A program made the translations under genes and the position numbers. A model generated the notes under the pieces. That model had not been told where the DNA came from and did no database searches. It saw only the letters and a list, made by a program, of their open reading frames with translations. Of a stretch of 64,000 nt of DNA, positions 8,154 to 17,167 are shown piece after piece. Source of the stretch: RGIG3009 sp045595445. Lineage in GTDB: Bacteria > Bacillota > Clostridia > Oscillospirales > Acutalibacteraceae. The number at the start of each line of letters is the position of its first letter. The first letter of the stretch is position 1. The stretch covers positions 1 through 64,000 of the forward strand of contig JAZOAK010000023.1 of NCBI GenBank assembly GCA_045595445.1. Reading direction: 5' to 3'.

Positions 8154-9203
8154 TCAGAAAATCATCATAAACAGTTTTGTCATCAGGAAGCCTACCAAAC
8201 CACAACCCGGGAAGGTAAGCACCCACGTAAGTACCATTTCTTTAACCACGCTGAAATTGATCGCCGACACGCGTTTGACAGCACCAACACCCATGATGGA
8301 CATTGTTTTAGCGTGGGTGGTCGAAACCGGCAAACTAAACACCGAACAGACCAACAGCGACAAGGCACCGGCAATATCCGCCGAGAAACCTTGGTATTTT
8401 TCGAGTTTTACCATATCCATGCCGACGGATTTGATGATCTTTTTACCGCCCATCGCGGTACCGAGTGCCATCACCGCGGAACAGACAACCATCAGCCACA
8501 TATAATCGCCAACGATGTCCAAGTCGCTCGGAAGCCCCTGCCCTTGCGACATATACACGCACAAGAGAATAACGCCCATAAACTTCTGACCATCCTGCGC
8601 GCCGTGCATAAATGCCATCGAAGCAGCGCCGGCGATCTGCGCACCTCTGAAAAAGGGTTCGGTTTTGGGACGGTTTGCTTTATAAAACAAGGCGGTAACA
8701 GCCTTACACACCAGCCAGCCAATGCCGAAACCGAGCACCACCGAAATGCCAATGCCGTACACGACCTTGACCCATTCGTTGCCGTTAACACCCGCAAAAC
8801 TGCCGTGCAGCGCGATCGCACTACCGGTAAGACCAGCGATCAACGCGTGGCTTTCACTGGTGGGAATACCGAAGACCCACGCAAGAGTCGCCCACAAGAC
8901 GATCGCAAACAAGGCGGCACTGAGCGCAATGATTGCTTGATCGGGATTACTGCCGAAATCCACCATCTTCGTGATGGTTTCCGCAACGGTGGCATTCACC
9001 ATCGTCATAACAAACACACCGAGAAAGTTAAAGACTGCCGCCATCAAGATAGCTGCCTTCGGAGGCATACATCGCGTCACAACGCAGGTCGCGATCGCGT
9101 TAGGCGCATCCGTCCAGCCGTTGACTAAGATAACACCAAGTGTCAACACAACGGCGATAAACAGAAGCGGATTCGCGGTCATTTGAGCCCAAAAATCCAG
9201 CAT
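8154..9203 (-). CDS. pit: Inorganic phosphate transporter, PiT family
   Basis: A 349-residue membrane permease with the inverted duplicated PiT signature: GWTDAPNAIATCVVTR near residue 29 and SLPVSTTHAKTMSIMGVG near residue 290. GIPTSESHALIAGLTG is also present. It imports phosphate (as a metal complex in characterised members) using the cation gradient. GGGGAGAGG precedes the ATG. It heads the minus-strand run pit-DUF47-nptA, divergent from a LysR regulator. Confidence 0.94.
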   Translation of the reverse strand: MLDFWAQMTANPLLFIAVVLTLGVILVNGWTDAPNAIATCVVTRCMPPKAAILMAAVFNFLGVFVMTMVNATVAETITKMVDFGSNPDQAIIALSAALFAIVLWATLAWVFGIPTSESHALIAGLTGSAIALHGSFAGVNGNEWVKVVYGIGISVVLGFGIGWLVCKAVTALFYKANRPKTEPFFRGAQIAGAASMAFMHGAQDGQKFMGVILLCVYMSQGQGLPSDLDIVGDYMWLMVVCSAVMALGTAMGGKKIIKSVGMDMVKLEKYQGFSADIAGALSLLVCSVFSLPVSTTHAKTMSIMGVGAVKRVSAINFSVVKEMVLTWVLTFPGCGLVGFLMTKLFMMIF

Positions 9204-9233
9204 ATGCCTCTCCCCTTATTTGTAAAATCTCCA

Positions 9234-9292
9234 ACTTATTCCATTATAAGTATATCAGTTGACAAATCATAAGTAAAATAGTATAATCTTAT
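9234..9292. promoter_or_regulatory. Divergent promoter/operator region of lysR and pit
   Basis: Plus strand: consensus promoter TTGACA (9259-9264), 17 bases, TATAAT (9282-9287). Minus strand: a TATAAT box at 9243-9248 can serve pit, without a good -35. ACTTAT (9234-9239) with ATAAGT (9246-9251) forms an inverted repeat, and ATAAG (9269-9273) with CTTAT (9288-9292) a second. These fit binding of a LysR-type dimer pair that would act on both directions. Confidence 0.6.
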
Positions 9293-9330
9293 AAAGTTTA
9301 TAGCAATTTTGACATGATTGGAGGAGTACT

Positions 9331-10197
9331 GTGACCATACGGCATTTACGGATCTTTGTCAGTGTTTGCGAACACAACAGTGTAACACGTGCGGCGGAAG
9401 CATTATATATGGCGCAACCGACCGTGTCTCATTGTATTGCAGAAATGGAAAAGCGGTACAACGTCGAGCTGTTTGAACGCATCAATCAGCGGTTGGTGCT
9501 CACCGATATCGGCAAAGAACTCTTCATGAAAGGCAAGGAAATTCTTGCCGAGTTTGAGGAATTTGAAAACCTGGCAGAATCACGCGGCAAAAGCCCTCGT
9601 GTGCGCATCGGATCGGCTCTTACGTTGGGTCAGACCGTTATCCCCCGTTTTATGCAATTGTTACGCGAGAACGGTTTGAATATTCGTCCGAGTGTCCTCA
9701 TTAAGCCGTCTATCGCCATCCAGCGCGAGCTTGAACGCGGCAACTTGGATTTTGCTATTTTGGACGGCGAGATCACCTCACCGTATTTGATAGCGCAACC
9801 GTTCAAAAACGAAAAATTAGTAGCAGTCGCGCACCGCGACTTTGACGTCCCCGACACGCTTGAATTAAAACAGTTTGTCAAGTATCCCCTTTTGCTGCGC
9901 GAGCAAGGGAATTTAGCGCGTGATTATCTGGAACGACTTCTTCACGATCACAATCTAAACGTACGTCCGACGATTGATTCGGTAAACAATCAAGTGCTCA
10001 TCACCGCTGCGCTGTCAAAACTCGGCATTGCCTTTTTGCCGGACAGCGTGGTACGCGAACAACTTGAACAAAACGAACTCAAACAAATTGCGGTAGAAGG
10101 TCTGGACGCGATTCGTACCGACTATATCGTGATTCACAAAAACAAAAAATTAAACCTTCTGCAACAACAAGCATTCGATATTCTAAAAAGTATGTAG
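9331..10197 (+). CDS. LysR-family transcriptional regulator
   Basis: A 288-residue regulator. The N-terminal winged helix-turn-helix (residues 2-60) has NSVTRAAEALYMAQPTVSH; an effector-binding domain follows. GTG 9331 is the start, preceded by GGAGGAG. Divergence from pit and two ATAAG inverted repeats in the shared region suggest that it controls the phosphate locus, itself, or both. The co-inducer cannot be told from sequence. Confidence 0.92.
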   Translation: MTIRHLRIFVSVCEHNSVTRAAEALYMAQPTVSHCIAEMEKRYNVELFERINQRLVLTDIGKELFMKGKEILAEFEEFENLAESRGKSPRVRIGSALTLGQTVIPRFMQLLRENGLNIRPSVLIKPSIAIQRELERGNLDFAILDGEITSPYLIAQPFKNEKLVAVAHRDFDVPDTLELKQFVKYPLLLREQGNLARDYLERLLHDHNLNVRPTIDSVNNQVLITAALSKLGIAFLPDSVVREQLEQNELKQIAVEGLDAIRTDYIVIHKNKKLNLLQQQAFDILKSM

Positions 10198-10264
10198 ACT
10201 CAACCAACGGTATGTGTATTTTTCAATTTTCATCCTCTATACTGAATGTGAAAGGAGTCACATT

Positions 10265-10873
10265 ATGGATCAAGTGAAAATCGGAAAATTTATTTCCGAG
10301 TGTCGTAAACAAGTCAACTTAACACAAGCGCAACTGGCGGAGAAATTAAATATCACCGATCGCGCTATATCCAAATGGGAAACCGGCAGAGCGATGCCCG
10401 ATTCCTCTATTATGCTTGAATTATGTGATATTCTTTGTATCAGTGTAAACGAATTGTTAAGTGGGGAGAAAATCAATATGGAAAATAACAATCAGAAAAA
10501 CGAACAGCTTCTGCTTGAAATGGCAAAAGAAATGGAACGAAAAAATAAAACAATTTGGACTTCAATGTGGGTAATTATGGTTATAAGTATGACAGCCCTA
10601 TTTGCAGGTCTCTTTATTGCTGCGTTTTTCATTCCCGAAGGGGTGTGGCAGCTTGTCACCATTCTTGTTCTTTCCGTTGTGTTTTTGATACCGTGTTTCT
10701 TTGCCTTAAAGCTTGAAGTGAGCGTAGGTGCTTACAAGTGCAAGAATTGCGGTCACGAAATCATACCTACCTACTCAGAAGCATTATGGGCGATGCATAG
10801 AGGAACAACTCGTCACTTAAAGTGCCCCAAATGCAACAAGCGCACGTGGTGCAAAAAAGTTATAAAAAAATAA
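10265..10873 (+). CDS. XRE-type DNA-binding protein with membrane segments and C-terminal zinc ribbon
   Basis: A 202-residue protein. Residues 5-62 are a Cro/CI-type helix-turn-helix (LTQAQLAEKLNITDRAISKW). An Asn/Lys/Glu-rich linker leads to two hydrophobic helices (about 97-145), and the C-terminus has a zinc ribbon (CKNC near 157 and CPKC near 190). It looks like a membrane-tethered regulator that could sense an envelope or metal signal. ATG 10265 is set by AAAGGAGT. Neighbours are the LysR gene and, convergently, rlmCD; neither hints at a target. Confidence 0.85.
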   Translation: MDQVKIGKFISECRKQVNLTQAQLAEKLNITDRAISKWETGRAMPDSSIMLELCDILCISVNELLSGEKINMENNNQKNEQLLLEMAKEMERKNKTIWTSMWVIMVISMTALFAGLFIAAFFIPEGVWQLVTILVLSVVFLIPCFFALKLEVSVGAYKCKNCGHEIIPTYSEALWAMHRGTTRHLKCPKCNKRTWCKKVIKK

Positions 10874-10887
10874 ATGTTCAATAGAGT

Positions 10888-10926
10888 AAAAAATGCTATG
10901 AGCAACATTGCTCATAGCATTTTTTG
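10888..10926. terminator. Bidirectional terminator
   Basis: AAATGCTATGAGCA (from 10891) pairs with TGCTCATAGCATTT around ACAT, with A-rich and T-rich flanks. It serves the XRE gene and the convergent rlmCD. Confidence 0.9.
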
Positions 10927-10927
10927 T

Positions 10928-12295
10928 TTATGAATTTATCGTTCGCTTTAAGGCGGCTACCGTTTCAACGTGTGCCGTTCGCGGAAACATATCCACCGGA
11001 GTTACACGCACCGTCTGATACCCCCGCTCCGAAAACCGTTTTAAGTCGCGGGCAAGCGTGGCAGGATCGCAGGATACGTAGACGATCCGATCGGGTGCCA
11101 TGCGGCTGACCGCATCGATCAGCGTTTCATCGCACCCTTTGCGCGGCGGATCCACGATCACCACGTCGGGACGGATCCCCTCGCGTTCCAACTGCACAGC
11201 GGCTTTCGCGGCATCCGCCGTAATAAAGCGCGCATTTGTGACACCATTTGCCTGCGCGTTCAAGCGGGCATCCGCTACCGCCGCTTCAACAATTTCAACA
11301 CCAATCAGCGACTTTGCTTTATCTGCCATCGACAAACCGATGGTTCCGGTGCCGCAATACAGATCAAGTACGGTTTCAGTACCGGTCAACGCCGCTTCCT
11401 CAGCGGCTTTTTGATACAAAAGTTCCGCTTGGTCACGGTTCACCTGGTAAAAAGATAGCGGTGACAACCGGAAAGTCATGCCGCACAACGTATCGGTGAT
11501 ATACGCGTTACCGTATAACACAAACGACGTGTCGCCAAGCACCACGTTCGTATCGCGGCGATTAAGATTAACCATGACCGACGATAGGTTTGGCAATGCC
11601 TGCTTCAAAGAATCAACCAGCCACTCTGTCTGCGGCAGCTTACCCGAGGTACACACCAGACACACCATAAGTTCCCCACTCACCGCACCTTGGCGAATGT
11701 AAACGTGGCGCAACAATCCCGCGTTGGTCGTTTCGTCGTATAATGACACATTAGCGGTCTTAATCCACGCGTCAATCACTTGCAGAACAGTCGCAAAACA
11801 TTCCGGTTGCAACAAGCAGTCCCGCTGATCGATGATGCGGTGGCTTCTGGCGGCATAAAAACCGATTTTTGCACCGTTCTCCCCCGCAGCTACCGGATAC
11901 TGTGCTTTATTGCGATAGCGTTTCGGCGAGGCACAACCGATGATCGGCTCCGCTTTGATCGTCAATCCGCCGATCCGCGAGAGGGCATCCGCGACACGCT
12001 GCCACTTGTATTGCAATTCTGCATCGTAGGTAACGTGACAATACGTGCACCCACCACATTTGCCGAAAGCGGCACACGGGGCGTGTGCCGCGCGGTCGTT
12101 TGAAGGGGTAACGAGTTCATCTACAATGCCGAATGCCATCGTTTTTTGCACTTTGACGACGCGGCAACGGATCACGTCACCAACAGCGGTAAACGGTACA
12201 AAGACCGTCATACCGTCTTCGGCGCGACCAATGCCGTTCCCTTCTGCACTCATAGCCGTTATAGTCAGATCAATGATTTGATTTTTTGTCAGCAT
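10928..12295 (-). CDS. rlmCD: 23S rRNA (uracil-5)-methyltransferase, RlmD/RlmCD type
   Basis: A 455-residue TrmA-family SAM-dependent enzyme that makes 5-methyluridine in 23S rRNA. An N-terminal TRAM domain (about 3-60) is followed by an iron-sulfur cysteine set (CAAFGKCGGCTYC). The SAM site has VLDLYCGTGTIGLSM, and the C-terminus has DPPRKGC and YVSCDPATLARD (catalytic Cys). The ATG at 12295 is chosen over the tandem GTG codons four to five residues earlier, which form its ribosome site. It starts 14 bases after polC and ends the cluster. Confidence 0.9.
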   Translation of the reverse strand: MLTKNQIIDLTITAMSAEGNGIGRAEDGMTVFVPFTAVGDVIRCRVVKVQKTMAFGIVDELVTPSNDRAAHAPCAAFGKCGGCTYCHVTYDAELQYKWQRVADALSRIGGLTIKAEPIIGCASPKRYRNKAQYPVAAGENGAKIGFYAARSHRIIDQRDCLLQPECFATVLQVIDAWIKTANVSLYDETTNAGLLRHVYIRQGAVSGELMVCLVCTSGKLPQTEWLVDSLKQALPNLSSVMVNLNRRDTNVVLGDTSFVLYGNAYITDTLCGMTFRLSPLSFYQVNRDQAELLYQKAAEEAALTGTETVLDLYCGTGTIGLSMADKAKSLIGVEIVEAAVADARLNAQANGVTNARFITADAAKAAVQLEREGIRPDVVIVDPPRKGCDETLIDAVSRMAPDRIVYVSCDPATLARDLKRFSERGYQTVRVTPVDMFPRTAHVETVAALKRTINS

Positions 12296-12309
12296 CGGTC
12301 TCACCACCG

Positions 12310-15300
12310 TTAAAAAAATGACATTTGGCTGGATTCCGGCAAGCCATCCAACGCACCGAGCTGACGCAGTGATTCAATGACCGCACTGCTGATACCTGCT
12401 CGGTCCTGTATCTCCTCACAGGAAATGTATTCGCCGTCATCTTTCGCCTTCATCAGTGATTCGGCGGCAGCATTACCAAGACCTTTAACGGCGGTGAACG
12501 GCATACGGATCTTGCCGTCTTCCATCAGGAATTTGTACGAATGAGATTTATACAAATCAACCGGTAAAAATTCCACGCCGCGTTGCATCGCTTCATAGAT
12601 CACGTGCAGAGTTTCCGCTTGTGACTGATCTTTCGCGGTCGCTTCCTTTTTATCCTTCATGCGCAACGTATCCATCAAACGCTTGACGGTATCCTTGCCC
12701 GCCTGTACCGGTTCTGCATCAAAATCTTCACCGCGACCGGTGAAATACGCAGCATAATATGCCGCGGGACGATGCACCTTATACCACGCCACGCGCAATG
12801 CCGCAATACAGTATGCTGCGGCGTGCGCTTTCGGGAACATATACTTGATTTTAAGGCAAGAATCAATATACCACTGCGGAACACCGTGTTCCTTCATAGC
12901 GGAAAAATGCTCGTCTGTAAGCAGTTTTGATGCATTACCTTTGCGCACGATCTCCATAATCTTGAACGCCATATCCGGCTCCAAGCCTTTGTGCATCAGA
13001 TACGTCATAATGTTATCACGCGTACCAATAACTTCGGAAATGGTGCAAGTACCGTTTTTAATGAGTTCCTGTGCGTTACCCAGCCACACGTCTGTACCAT
13101 GGGACAAACCGGAAATCTGCAACAGATCGGCAAATTTTGTCGGTCGACAATCAAGGAGCATCTGCCGCACAAAGCCGGTACCCATTTCGGGAATGGACAA
13201 GGTGCCGGTTTCGCAATCAATATCCTCGGGAGTAACGCCAAGCGGTTCAGGCGAGGTGAAGAGTTTATATACCTCGGGATCGGACATCGGAACGTCCATA
13301 ACGTTAATGCCGGTGTATTCTTCCAAATATTTATAGATCGTCGGAATCACGTGACCAAGGTTATCCAGTTTTAAGATCGTATCATGAATGGAATGGAAAT
13401 CAAAATGCGTGGTGATGATATCCGAACCGGCATCATCGGCAGGATGCTGCGCGGGGCAGAAATCTTCAATCACATATTCGCTCGGCACAACGACCATACC
13501 GCCGGGATGCTGACCGGTCGTGCGTTTGATACCGGTACAGCCGGTTGCCAGGCGTGCGACCTCCGCTTCACTAAGCGCAAGGCCACGTTCTTCGGCATAC
13601 TTTTTGACATAGCCGTACGCCGTCTTATCCGCCACGGTGGAAATGGTACCGGCTTTGAAAACGTGACTGCTGCCGAACAACTCAACCGTATATTTATGCG
13701 CGTTGGACTGATATTCACTGGCGAAGTTTAAGTCGATATCCGGTTGTTTATCACCTTTAAAGCCAAGGAACGTTTCAAACGGGATCTCATGACCGTCACG
13801 GGCATAGGGTGTGCCGCAATTCGGGCAATTTTTATCCGGCAAATCGAAACCGGAACCATACGAACCGTCGGTGATAAATTCGGAATGTTTACACTTGGGG
13901 CAACGATAATGCGGCGGCAAGGGGTTAACTTCCGAAATACCCGCCATACTTGCCGCAAAAGACGAGCCGACCGATCCACGAGAACCGACCAAATAACCGT
14001 GTTCCACCGAATCCTGCACCAACTTTTGCGCGATCATATACATAACGGCAAACCCGTTGTTAATGATGGAATTCAGTTCCTTTTCCAAGCGATCTGCTAC
14101 CAGTTGTGGGACAGGATCACCATACAGTTCACGGGCACGATTCCACGTGATCTCGCGCAATTGATCCTCGGCGCCGTCAATATGCGGCGGATAATTGCCT
14201 TTCGGGATCGGCAACAGATCGTCAATACTTTCGGCAATACGGCGCGGATTCTCCACAACGACTTCGTACGCCTTTTCGGGCGTCAGATAGGAGAACTCCC
14301 CGAGCATTTCCTCTGTCGTGCGCAGATACAGCGGGGCTTGCATATCGGCATCGGCATAGCCTTGTCCCGCCTGCAAAATACGGCGGTAGACCTCATCTTC
14401 GGGGTCCATAAAATGCACGTCGCCGGTCGCACACACGGGAATGCCCAGCTCTTCACCCAAACGAATCACCGTGCGGTTAAATTCGCGCAACTGTTCTTCG
14501 TTTTGTGCCATACCGTTTCGCAACATAAAGTTGTTGTTGCCAATCGGTTGCACCTCTAAAAAGTCATAGAAGCGGGCAATCTCGCACAAGTTCTCCCACG
14601 GGCGGTTTTCAAGGATCGCCTGGAACAGTTCACCCTGTTCGCACGCACTGCCGATAAGCAACCCTTCGCGCAATTCGATAAGCTTATCCTTGCAAATGCG
14701 AGGGCGCTTGTAATAGTTATCCAAATGCGAGAATGAGATCAGTTTATACAGATTCTTCAAACCGATTTGGTTTTTGGCAAGTATCAGTTGATGATACCGT
14801 TTGGCATCCTTACCACTGGGCATTGGTGTGCCGTCTTCGTCAAGTGCACGTGCTTCATTGACGTAATACGCTTCCACACCGTAAAGCACTTTGATATCGT
14901 GCCCCGCTTTGCGCGCTTTCCCCACCGCTTTCATTGCATCGGGGAATGCCTGTGCAACACCGTGGTCGGTGATCGCGACAGCAGGATGTCCCCATTCGGC
15001 GGCGCGCATAATCAGCGCCTCGGCATCCGAAACCGCGTCCATTGCTGACATTTTGGTATGCAAGTGCAGTTCCACACGCTTAACCTCGGCGGTATCCTGC
15101 TTTTGATATTTGCTGACAAGCGCCAAGGATTTGGGCACCATCACATTCCCCTTGGCAAACGGATCGTATTCATATAACCCGCTGAGCAACACACACGTGC
15201 CGTTTTTGACCGATTCCATGGCTTCCAGTTTTTCTTTGTCGCGGCGGGTATCCGTCCATAAAATAACCGAAATCGAATTGGTGCGGTCGGAAATATAAAA

Positions 15301-16107
15301 TGTATGACGAATACGCGTACCTTCCTTAAACGCACGCGTTTCATAGCCAAACACTTCGCCCCAAACGGTCGCGGTATCCCCTTCCTGCAAGCGGTTCAAC
15401 GGAATAGGTGTACCTTGCGGAATCGGACCGAAAACCGAACGAGCGGTTTCTAAATACACGGGCAAGCCGTTTTCAGGTGCCACAGTCGGGTCGGACGGGG
15501 CAAGCGGTTTGACGGTCTGTCCGCTTTTGACGTCTTGCGCCCGCTGCTTTTCGTATTCTGCTGCGCGGCGAGCGGCGGCTTCCGCCTCCTCTTGTGCTTG
15601 ACGAAGTAACGCCTCATACTGCTCGTCCACACCATCGATACCCTCAAAGTCGATCGCGATCGATTTGCCGAACAGTTCCGCAATCAGGTCACGGAGCATC
15701 CGATCGGTATGGGTGGAGAGCAACACGTCCAAACGTGCACTATTCAAAGAGATGCGCCAACCATCATCGGTAGCCGTGCAAGCGGCATCGTTGAAGGTAC
15801 CGTTCACACTCACCGAACGACGGCGTAAAAACTCAATAACCGTCGAAAAACAATCGACAGAAAGGCTGTCTTCCGGATACCGTGGCAACACCTCAACGGC
15901 GTTCATGCACAGTCCTTTTTGCAGTGCTTGTTCCAGTAACGCCACCGTTTCGAACGGCACGAACGTCGTCGTGCGGATATGCGTGCGCAGAAAAGAATCC
16001 CTGCGATTGACTTCGAGAGATTCCACGGTGGCGCCGGCAAACTGCGAAAGCAGTTCCCCGTCGGTTATGTAAGCGGAAAATACCTGTTGTACCTCTGTCT
16101 GACTCAT
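12310..16107 (-). CDS. polC: DNA polymerase III alpha subunit, PolC type, lacking the exonuclease insert
   Basis: Replicative polymerase of 1265 residues. Order: N-terminal domain, charged linker (about 160-210), OB fold (about 243-330), PHP domain from 345 (VELHLHTKMSAMDAV, AITDHG), zinc module (CPKC 736-739, CPNC 761-764), catalytic PDIDLNF (789-795) and a C-terminal fingers/duplex-binding part. In Bacillus-type PolC (about 1440 residues) a DEDDh proofreading exonuclease of roughly 170-200 residues interrupts the PHP domain. Here VLYGVEAYYVNEA (to 419) is joined to HQLILAKNQIGLKNL (from 439) by about 20 residues, and no VFDVETTG-type motif occurs. ATG overlaps the ispG stop as ATGA. Confidence 0.94.
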   Translation of the reverse strand: MSQTEVQQVFSAYITDGELLSQFAGATVESLEVNRRDSFLRTHIRTTTFVPFETVALLEQALQKGLCMNAVEVLPRYPEDSLSVDCFSTVIEFLRRRSVSVNGTFNDAACTATDDGWRISLNSARLDVLLSTHTDRMLRDLIAELFGKSIAIDFEGIDGVDEQYEALLRQAQEEAEAAARRAAEYEKQRAQDVKSGQTVKPLAPSDPTVAPENGLPVYLETARSVFGPIPQGTPIPLNRLQEGDTATVWGEVFGYETRAFKEGTRIRHTFYISDRTNSISVILWTDTRRDKEKLEAMESVKNGTCVLLSGLYEYDPFAKGNVMVPKSLALVSKYQKQDTAEVKRVELHLHTKMSAMDAVSDAEALIMRAAEWGHPAVAITDHGVAQAFPDAMKAVGKARKAGHDIKVLYGVEAYYVNEARALDEDGTPMPSGKDAKRYHQLILAKNQIGLKNLYKLISFSHLDNYYKRPRICKDKLIELREGLLIGSACEQGELFQAILENRPWENLCEIARFYDFLEVQPIGNNNFMLRNGMAQNEEQLREFNRTVIRLGEELGIPVCATGDVHFMDPEDEVYRRILQAGQGYADADMQAPLYLRTTEEMLGEFSYLTPEKAYEVVVENPRRIAESIDDLLPIPKGNYPPHIDGAEDQLREITWNRARELYGDPVPQLVADRLEKELNSIINNGFAVMYMIAQKLVQDSVEHGYLVGSRGSVGSSFAASMAGISEVNPLPPHYRCPKCKHSEFITDGSYGSGFDLPDKNCPNCGTPYARDGHEIPFETFLGFKGDKQPDIDLNFASEYQSNAHKYTVELFGSSHVFKAGTISTVADKTAYGYVKKYAEERGLALSEAEVARLATGCTGIKRTTGQHPGGMVVVPSEYVIEDFCPAQHPADDAGSDIITTHFDFHSIHDTILKLDNLGHVIPTIYKYLEEYTGINVMDVPMSDPEVYKLFTSPEPLGVTPEDIDCETGTLSIPEMGTGFVRQMLLDCRPTKFADLLQISGLSHGTDVWLGNAQELIKNGTCTISEVIGTRDNIMTYLMHKGLEPDMAFKIMEIVRKGNASKLLTDEHFSAMKEHGVPQWYIDSCLKIKYMFPKAHAAAYCIAALRVAWYKVHRPAAYYAAYFTGRGEDFDAEPVQAGKDTVKRLMDTLRMKDKKEATAKDQSQAETLHVIYEAMQRGVEFLPVDLYKSHSYKFLMEDGKIRMPFTAVKGLGNAAAESLMKAKDDGEYISCEEIQDRAGISSAVIESLRQLGALDGLPESSQMSFF

Positions 16108-17153
16108 AACGACTCCAATTCTTCAATCAACACCGCAACCGCGTCCTCTTCGGGGACAGTGCGAATAACTTGTCCTTTTTTGAAAACGGCAACCTTACCG
16201 TCGCCGCCGGCAATCCCGATGTCGGCTTCCTTTGCTTCGCCGGGGCCGTTAACGATACATCCCATCACGGCAACCGTTACCGGCTTATGAATGCGGCGCA
16301 AATGCCGTTCGACCTCGTTGGCCATGCCGATGAGATCCACGCGCGTTCTGCCGCAAGTCGGGCAAGAAATAAGGGTCGGTTCGTTTTGGCGAAGCCCTAA
16401 CGCTTTGAGAATATCAATACCCGCTTCTACCTCGCGCACGGGATCTGCTGTGAGCGATACGCGAATGGTATCGCCGATACCGCCAAGCAGCAGCGAACCG
16501 ATACCCGCGGCAGATTTAATCAACCCCATACGCTCGGTACCCGCCTCGGTAACACCCAAATGCAAGGGGTACGGGCAAGCGGCGGCGGTCAGCTCGTATG
16601 CTTTTACCATCGTATCCACGTGAGAGGATTTGATGGAGAGAACGATATCCGTAAAATCAAATTTTTCAAGCAAGGACGCGTGGTACAACGCACTGTCACG
16701 CATCGCCTCGGCTGACGGATGACCGTATTTTGCCAAAATCTCTTTTTCCAACGAGCCGGAATTGACACCGATACGAATCGGGATCCCCCGTCCTCGGCAC
16801 GCGTCGGCAACTGCTTTGACACGATCCTCATCGCCGATATTACCGGGATTGATACGAATCTTATCAATGCCTGCCGCCACCGATTCCAGCGCCAACTGAT
16901 AATCAAAATGAATATCCGCAACCAGCGGGATGTCCACCGCGGATTTGATCGCATCGATCAAGCGCACGGCTGTTTTATCGGGAATGGCAATGCGCAAAAT
17001 ATCACACCCCGCTTCGCAGAGTGCTTGTGCCTGTCGAACGGTTCTTTCTACGTCGGTAGAGGGGATATTCCCCATCGACTGTACGGAGATCGGCGCATCA
17101 CCGCCGATCAGCACACCGCCGACCGAAACCTGTTTGGAATGACGACGTTGCAT
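16104..17153 (-). CDS. ispG: 4-hydroxy-3-methylbut-2-enyl diphosphate synthase
   Basis: Iron-sulfur enzyme of the non-mevalonate isoprenoid pathway, acting on methylerythritol cyclodiphosphate. It has 349 residues with the family start VSVGGVLIGGDAPISVQSM and the C-terminal cluster ligands SCPTCGRT and VMGCIVNGPGE. The open frame extends into rseP, but GAGGTGAAGG before the ATG at 17153 decides the start. It overlaps polC by four bases and follows rseP closely. dxr, two genes upstream, acts in the same pathway. Confidence 0.93.
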   Translation of the reverse strand: MQRRHSKQVSVGGVLIGGDAPISVQSMGNIPSTDVERTVRQAQALCEAGCDILRIAIPDKTAVRLIDAIKSAVDIPLVADIHFDYQLALESVAAGIDKIRINPGNIGDEDRVKAVADACRGRGIPIRIGVNSGSLEKEILAKYGHPSAEAMRDSALYHASLLEKFDFTDIVLSIKSSHVDTMVKAYELTAAACPYPLHLGVTEAGTERMGLIKSAAGIGSLLLGGIGDTIRVSLTADPVREVEAGIDILKALGLRQNEPTLISCPTCGRTRVDLIGMANEVERHLRRIHKPVTVAVMGCIVNGPGEAKEADIGIAGGDGKVAVFKKGQVIRTVPEEDAVAVLIEELESL

Positions 17154-17167
17154 TGCCTTCACCTCAC

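Noticed and set aside
8061..9128. A 355-codon plus-strand frame opposite pit
   Set aside because: His/Arg/Asn-rich composition typical of an antisense shadow; pit on the other strand has full family motifs.
12310..16107. DnaE-type polymerase assignment
   Set aside because: The N-terminal OB fold before PHP and the zinc module before PDIDLNF are PolC features, despite the shorter length.
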